DNA of 64,000 bases from CAITSH01 sp945892985 (GTDB lineage Bacteria > Pseudomonadota > Gammaproteobacteria > Burkholderiales > SG8-39): NCBI GenBank assembly GCA_945892985.1, contig CAMDDU010000020.1, forward strand, positions 1-64,000. Reading direction: 5' to 3'. The notes under the pieces were generated by a model. That model had not been told where the DNA came from. It saw nothing but the letters and a program-made list of their open reading frames with translations, and did not search any database. Shown here one piece after another: positions 60,175 through 64,000 of the stretch; the first letter of the stretch is position 1, and each line of letters opens with the position of its first letter. The translations under genes were made by a program, and so were the position numbers.

Positions 60175-63100
60175 TCAGCGTTCCATCGCTTCCCACATTT
60201 TTTGCAGGCGCTTGACCGACACCGGCGCCGGCGTGCGTAACTCCTGGGCGTGCAACTGCACCCGTAACTCCTCCAGCAGCCAGCGGAATTGTTCCAGCTG
60301 CGGATGCGCGGCACGGGCCTTTTTGTGCTTCAAGTCCTCGCGCTGCCACTGCTGGCACAGTGGCATGAAATCGGCCATCAGCCGCGCATCGCGGACGGCG
60401 CCGTTTTCACCGGAAGTCCGCAGCTTGTCAATGCGCAATGCCGCCGCCTTGAGGTAGCGCGGAAAATGCTGCAGGCGTTCAAAGGGCGTCGCGGCGATAA
60501 AATCTTTCACGATCAGGCGCGAGAACTGCTCCTGCACGTCCTGTACCACCTGGGCAAAAGCCTTCGCACCCTGCAATTTTTTTTGCAGCGCCTGGTACTC
60601 GCCAAGAATGCCGCCGACCAGCCGGCATAGCTCATTGGCAATGAGGTTGAGCCGCGATTTGGCCTCGGTGCAGCGCAACTCGAACTGCGCCTTGGTGGCG
60701 GGCAGAGGATCGGCCATGCAGGCGCGCTCAAAGGCCGCGGCAATCAATTGCTCACGCAAGGGCGTGCCCTCGCCCTTGCCAAAATCCAGCGCGGCATAGA
60801 CCAGCGCCATATCGCGCAGACCGGCGAGATTTTTTTCCAGAAACTTTGTCTGCTCACGCAAGGCCAGCATGAACAAGCGGCGCAGGCCGAGGCGGTGCAA
60901 CGCGCGTGCCTTGTCCACATCGTCCATCACGTCCATGCTCACCGCATCGCCGCGATCGGTCAGCACCGGGTAACCGATCAGCGTCTGGTTGCCCCGCCTG
61001 ATTTCGACCAGTTCCTCGATATCGCCAAATCCCCATTCGGTAAAGCGCTCACTGTCGGGCAGCACGTCGCTTTGCTCGACCACTTCGGCAAAGCGTTCCC
61101 CCGCCGCCGCACCCAGCTCGCCGCGCAACTGCGCCAGGCTGCGACCCAGGGCGAGCTGGCGGCCGTGCTCGTCGATCACACGAAAATTCATACTCAGATG
61201 CGCCGGCAGCAGTTCCGGCCGGAAGGCATCGAGCGGAACGACCAGCCCCAGTGCAATGCGCGCGTGACGCGCAATGGCGTCGACCAGGGGCACATCGGAA
61301 CGCGGTGCGGCGACAAACCCTTCGGCGAACTCGGCCAGCGGCCCGAGCCGGTGGCGCAGGCGCTGCGGCAGCGACTTGGCCAGCAATTGCACCTTCTCTT
61401 TGAGCAGCCCGGGTACCAGCCAGTCGCAGACGGCCGCCGGCAACTGGTTGAGCGCCACCAGCGGCACCGTCAGCGTCACGCCGTCGCGCGGCCCGCCCGG
61501 ATCGTGCAGGTATTCGAGCGCCAGCTTGCGCCCGGCCATTTCAATCTGGTGCGGGAACTGCTCGGTGGTGATACCCGCCGCCTCGTGGCGCATCAGGTCT
61601 TCGCGCTTGAGAAACAGCAGCCGCGGATCCTTTTCCTCGGCCTCGCGCCGCCAGGTGTCGAAGCTCGCGCCGTTGTGCATGCCGGCGGGCACCAGCGAGT
61701 CGTAGAAGGCGTAAATCAAATCGTCATCGACCAGCACGTCCGGACGCCTCGATTTATGCTCCAGACGTTCGATATCCTCGATCAGCTTGCGGTTGTGCTG
61801 GTAGAAGGGCGCACGCGATTCGTATTCGCCCTCGACCAGCGCCTGGCGGATAAACAGCTCGCGCGACAACTTCGGGTCCATCGGCCCGTAATGCACGCGG
61901 CGGTTGGCGTAGAGCAGCAGCCCATAGAACGACGCGCGTTCAAAGGCCGCCACATGCGCGGGCTTTTTCTCCCAGTGCGGCTCGCTGTAGCTCTTGCGCA
62001 CCAGGTGGCCGCCCACGCTCTCCAGCCACTCGGCATCGACGGTGGCGACACAGCGCGCGTAAAGGCGCGTCGTCTCGGTCAGCTCGGCCGCCATGACCCA
62101 GCGTCCGGCCTTCTTCACAAGGCTGGAGCCCGGATGCACCCAGAAACGGATGCCGCGCGCGCCAAGGTAATGCCCCTCGTCCGACTTGAGCCCGATATTA
62201 CCGAGCAAGCCGGTCAGCAGCGCGCGATGGATTTGCGCAAAACTGGCGCTGCCCGTCGCGCTCTTCCAGCCAAGCTCCGCGGTCATTTCCTTGAGCTGGG
62301 AATGGATGTCGCGCCACTCGCGCATGCGGTTGAAGGAAAGAAAATTATCGTGGCACAGCCGCGCCAGCTTGCGGTGCGAATTTTGCGCCTGCGCCTGCTC
62401 GTAGAATGCCCACAGCTTGACATAGGCAAGGAAATCGGATTTCTCGTCGTTGAATTTCTGGTGGGCGGCATCGGCGGCCTGGGCGCGATCGTGCGGCCGG
62501 TCGCGCGGATCCTGCACCGACAGCGCGGCGGCGATAACCAGCACTTCAGCCAGCGCGTTTTCGTTGCGTGCCGCCAGGATCATGCGGCCGATGCGCGGAT
62601 CCAGCGGCAGTTTCGCCAGTTGCCGGCCGGTGGCGGTGAGATTATTGTCGTCATCCACCGCGCCCAGTTCGTTGAGCAGCGCATAGCCATCGGCGATGGC
62701 GCGCGGCAGCGGCGGCTCGATGAAGGGAAAGTCCTCGACCTCGCCAAGATGCAGCGACTTCATGCGCAGGATCACCGCCGCGAGCGACGAGCGCAAAATT
62801 TCCGGGTCGGTGTAGGCGGGGCGGGCGTTGTGGCCCGCTTCGTCATAGAGCCTGATGCACACGCCGCTCGCGACGCGGCCGCAACGGCCGGCGCGCTGGC
62901 GGGCCGCAGCCTGGGAGACCTTTTCGACCTGCAACTGCTCGACCTTGCTGCGATAGCTGTAGCGCTTGACCCGCGCCTGCCCGACGTCGACCACATAGCG
63001 TATCCCCGGGACCGTCAGGGAGGTTTCCGCTACGTTGGTGGCCAGCACGATACGCCTGCCGGTATGCGAGCGAAACACCCTATCCTGCTCGGCGGCGGTG

Positions 63101-63948
63101 AGTCTTGAATACAGCGGCAACACCTCGGTGTGGGGCGGGTGGTGTTTGCGCAAGGCCTCGGCCGTGTCGCGGATTTCGCGCTCCCCCGGCAGGAACACCA
63201 GGACATCGCCCTGGCCGATACGGGCGAGCTCGTCCACCGCGTCGACGATCGCCGCTTCGATGTCGATCTCACCGGATTCGTCCGGCTCCGGTTGCCGGTA
63301 ACGCACCTCCACCGGGTAAAGCCGGCCGGACACCTCGATCACCGGCGCCGGCTTGCCGCCGGCGGCAAAGTGATTGGCGAAGCGCTCCGCATCGATCGTC
63401 GCCGAAGTGATGATGACTTTAAGGTCTGGCCGGCGCGGCAGCAGTTGCTTGAGGTAGCCGAGCAGGAAGTCGATGTTCAGGCTGCGTTCGTGCGCCTCGT
63501 CAATGATCAGCGTGTCGTACTGCGACAGCGTCGGATCACCCTGTGTTTCCGCCAGCAGGATGCCGTCGGTCATCAACTTGACGTAGCTTTTCGGACCGAT
63601 GCGGTCGTTAAAGCGGATCTTATAGCCGACGGCACCGCCAAGTTCCGTCTTCAGCTCCTCGGCGATACGCGTCGCGGTGGCACGGGCGGCGATGCGCCGC
63701 GGCTGGGTGTGTCCGATCAATCCGGCGACGCCGCGCCCCAGCGACAGGCAGATCTTGGGCAACTGCGTGGTCTTGCCCGAGCCGGTTTCCCCGCAGACGA
63801 TGACCACCTGGTGCTCGCTGATGGCACGGGCAATGTCCTCGCGTCGCGCGCTGACCGGCAGGTCGGGCGGAAAATCCGGTTGCGGCAGGCCGGCACGACG
63901 GGCTGCCAGTTCGGCCTCACCGCGAAAATATTTGGCGGCTTGCTTCAC
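60175..63948 (-). CDS. hrpA: ATP-dependent RNA helicase HrpA
   Basis: HrpA is a DEAH/RHA helicase that unwinds RNA and resolves stalled ribosomes. The product is at least 1257 residues: Walker A GETGSGKT (53-60), DEAH at 150-153 (IIDEAHERS), SAT motif ITSATIDAERFA, motif VI QRAGRCGR, then HA2, OB and the long C-terminal DUF3418 region. The most downstream plausible start is a GTG at 63948; the frame stays open to the window edge, so the N-terminus may extend beyond it. A 1250-1300-residue length fits family members. Confidence 0.93.
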   Translation of the reverse strand: MKQAAKYFRGEAELAARRAGLPQPDFPPDLPVSARREDIARAISEHQVVIVCGETGSGKTTQLPKICLSLGRGVAGLIGHTQPRRIAARATATRIAEELKTELGGAVGYKIRFNDRIGPKSYVKLMTDGILLAETQGDPTLSQYDTLIIDEAHERSLNIDFLLGYLKQLLPRRPDLKVIITSATIDAERFANHFAAGGKPAPVIEVSGRLYPVEVRYRQPEPDESGEIDIEAAIVDAVDELARIGQGDVLVFLPGEREIRDTAEALRKHHPPHTEVLPLYSRLTAAEQDRVFRSHTGRRIVLATNVAETSLTVPGIRYVVDVGQARVKRYSYRSKVEQLQVEKVSQAAARQRAGRCGRVASGVCIRLYDEAGHNARPAYTDPEILRSSLAAVILRMKSLHLGEVEDFPFIEPPLPRAIADGYALLNELGAVDDDNNLTATGRQLAKLPLDPRIGRMILAARNENALAEVLVIAAALSVQDPRDRPHDRAQAADAAHQKFNDEKSDFLAYVKLWAFYEQAQAQNSHRKLARLCHDNFLSFNRMREWRDIHSQLKEMTAELGWKSATGSASFAQIHRALLTGLLGNIGLKSDEGHYLGARGIRFWVHPGSSLVKKAGRWVMAAELTETTRLYARCVATVDAEWLESVGGHLVRKSYSEPHWEKKPAHVAAFERASFYGLLLYANRRVHYGPMDPKLSRELFIRQALVEGEYESRAPFYQHNRKLIEDIERLEHKSRRPDVLVDDDLIYAFYDSLVPAGMHNGASFDTWRREAEEKDPRLLFLKREDLMRHEAAGITTEQFPHQIEMAGRKLALEYLHDPGGPRDGVTLTVPLVALNQLPAAVCDWLVPGLLKEKVQLLAKSLPQRLRHRLGPLAEFAEGFVAAPRSDVPLVDAIARHARIALGLVVPLDAFRPELLPAHLSMNFRVIDEHGRQLALGRSLAQLRGELGAAAGERFAEVVEQSDVLPDSERFTEWGFGDIEELVEIRRGNQTLIGYPVLTDRGDAVSMDVMDDVDKARALHRLGLRRLFMLALREQTKFLEKNLAGLRDMALVYAALDFGKGEGTPLREQLIAAAFERACMADPLPATKAQFELRCTEAKSRLNLIANELCRLVGGILGEYQALQKKLQGAKAFAQVVQDVQEQFSRLIVKDFIAATPFERLQHFPRYLKAAALRIDKLRTSGENGAVRDARLMADFMPLCQQWQREDLKHKKARAAHPQLEQFRWLLEELRVQLHAQELRTPAPVSVKRLQKMWEAMER

Positions 63949-64000
63949 GTCGGCTTGCGTAACGTCAAGGGGCTCTCGACATTTCTTGCAACCAGGCGGA

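Noticed and set aside
60748..63108. A 786-codon open frame on the plus strand opposite hrpA
   Set aside because: It mirrors HrpA codons; its composition (many His, Gln, Arg) is what the antisense of a GC-rich gene gives, and it resembles no protein family.
1..64000. Mobile elements, CRISPR arrays, prophage genes or a replication origin
   Set aside because: No transposase, integrase, spaced repeat array, phage gene or DnaA-box cluster was recognised in the window.

Overview
The window is about 64 kb of G+C-rich chromosome from a betaproteobacterium. I infer this from gene order: tpiA-secG-tRNA-Leu-nuoA-N next to rlmE-ftsH-folP-glmM-pstSCAB, then carAB-greA and dapB-bamE divergent from fur. 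I cannot name a genus: there is no rRNA gene. I see no insertion sequence, prophage, CRISPR array or replication origin. Most of the sequence is core genome.

Layout. 1-9.9 kb: an aldo/keto reductase remnant, rlmJ, greB, a membrane ankyrin protein, a DegP/MucD protease, metY with an alpha/beta hydrolase, and a B12-dependent ribonucleotide reductase (nrdJ). 9.9-25.1 kb: a NUDIX hydrolase and the full 14-gene complex I operon nuoA-N (minus strand), headed by tRNA-Leu(GAG). 25.1-36.1 kb: secG, tpiA, dtd, pstSCAB with a good Pho box, glmM, folP, ftsH and rlmE. 36.3-45.2 kb: yhbY, greA, carAB, dapB, bamE, fur, a GDT1-type cation exporter and sixA.

45.3-57.7 kb is the most interesting part, a phosphorus-economy region. 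It holds polyphosphate genes (ppx, phoU, ppk1 and a two-domain PPK2-type polyphosphate:AMP phosphotransferase). Among them lies a tightly coupled operon, btaA-btaB-plcP: a BtaA-like (DUF3419) 3-amino-3-carboxypropyl transferase, a BtaB-like N-methyltransferase, and a metallophosphoesterase that resembles the PlcP phospholipase C. Beside it are an OlsB-like ornithine acyltransferase, diacylglycerol kinase dgkA and a GT4 glycosyltransferase. Together these could strip phosphate head groups from phospholipids (PlcP), turn the diacylglycerol into betaine lipid (BtaAB) or glycolipid (GT4), make ornithine lipid (OlsB) and recycle diacylglycerol (DgkA). PhoB-box-like 7-4-7 repeats lie upstream of pstS, phoU, btaA and the glycosyltransferase, so a shared phosphate-starvation regulon is plausible. 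phoB/phoR and olsA are not in the window.

57.7-64 kb: a small outer-membrane-type protein whose signal peptide is encoded by hexanucleotide repeats, yaeQ, a DUF1415 gene, a small conserved hypothetical, and hrpA running towards the window edge. Gene functions come from recognised motifs and remembered family sequences; no database search was run.
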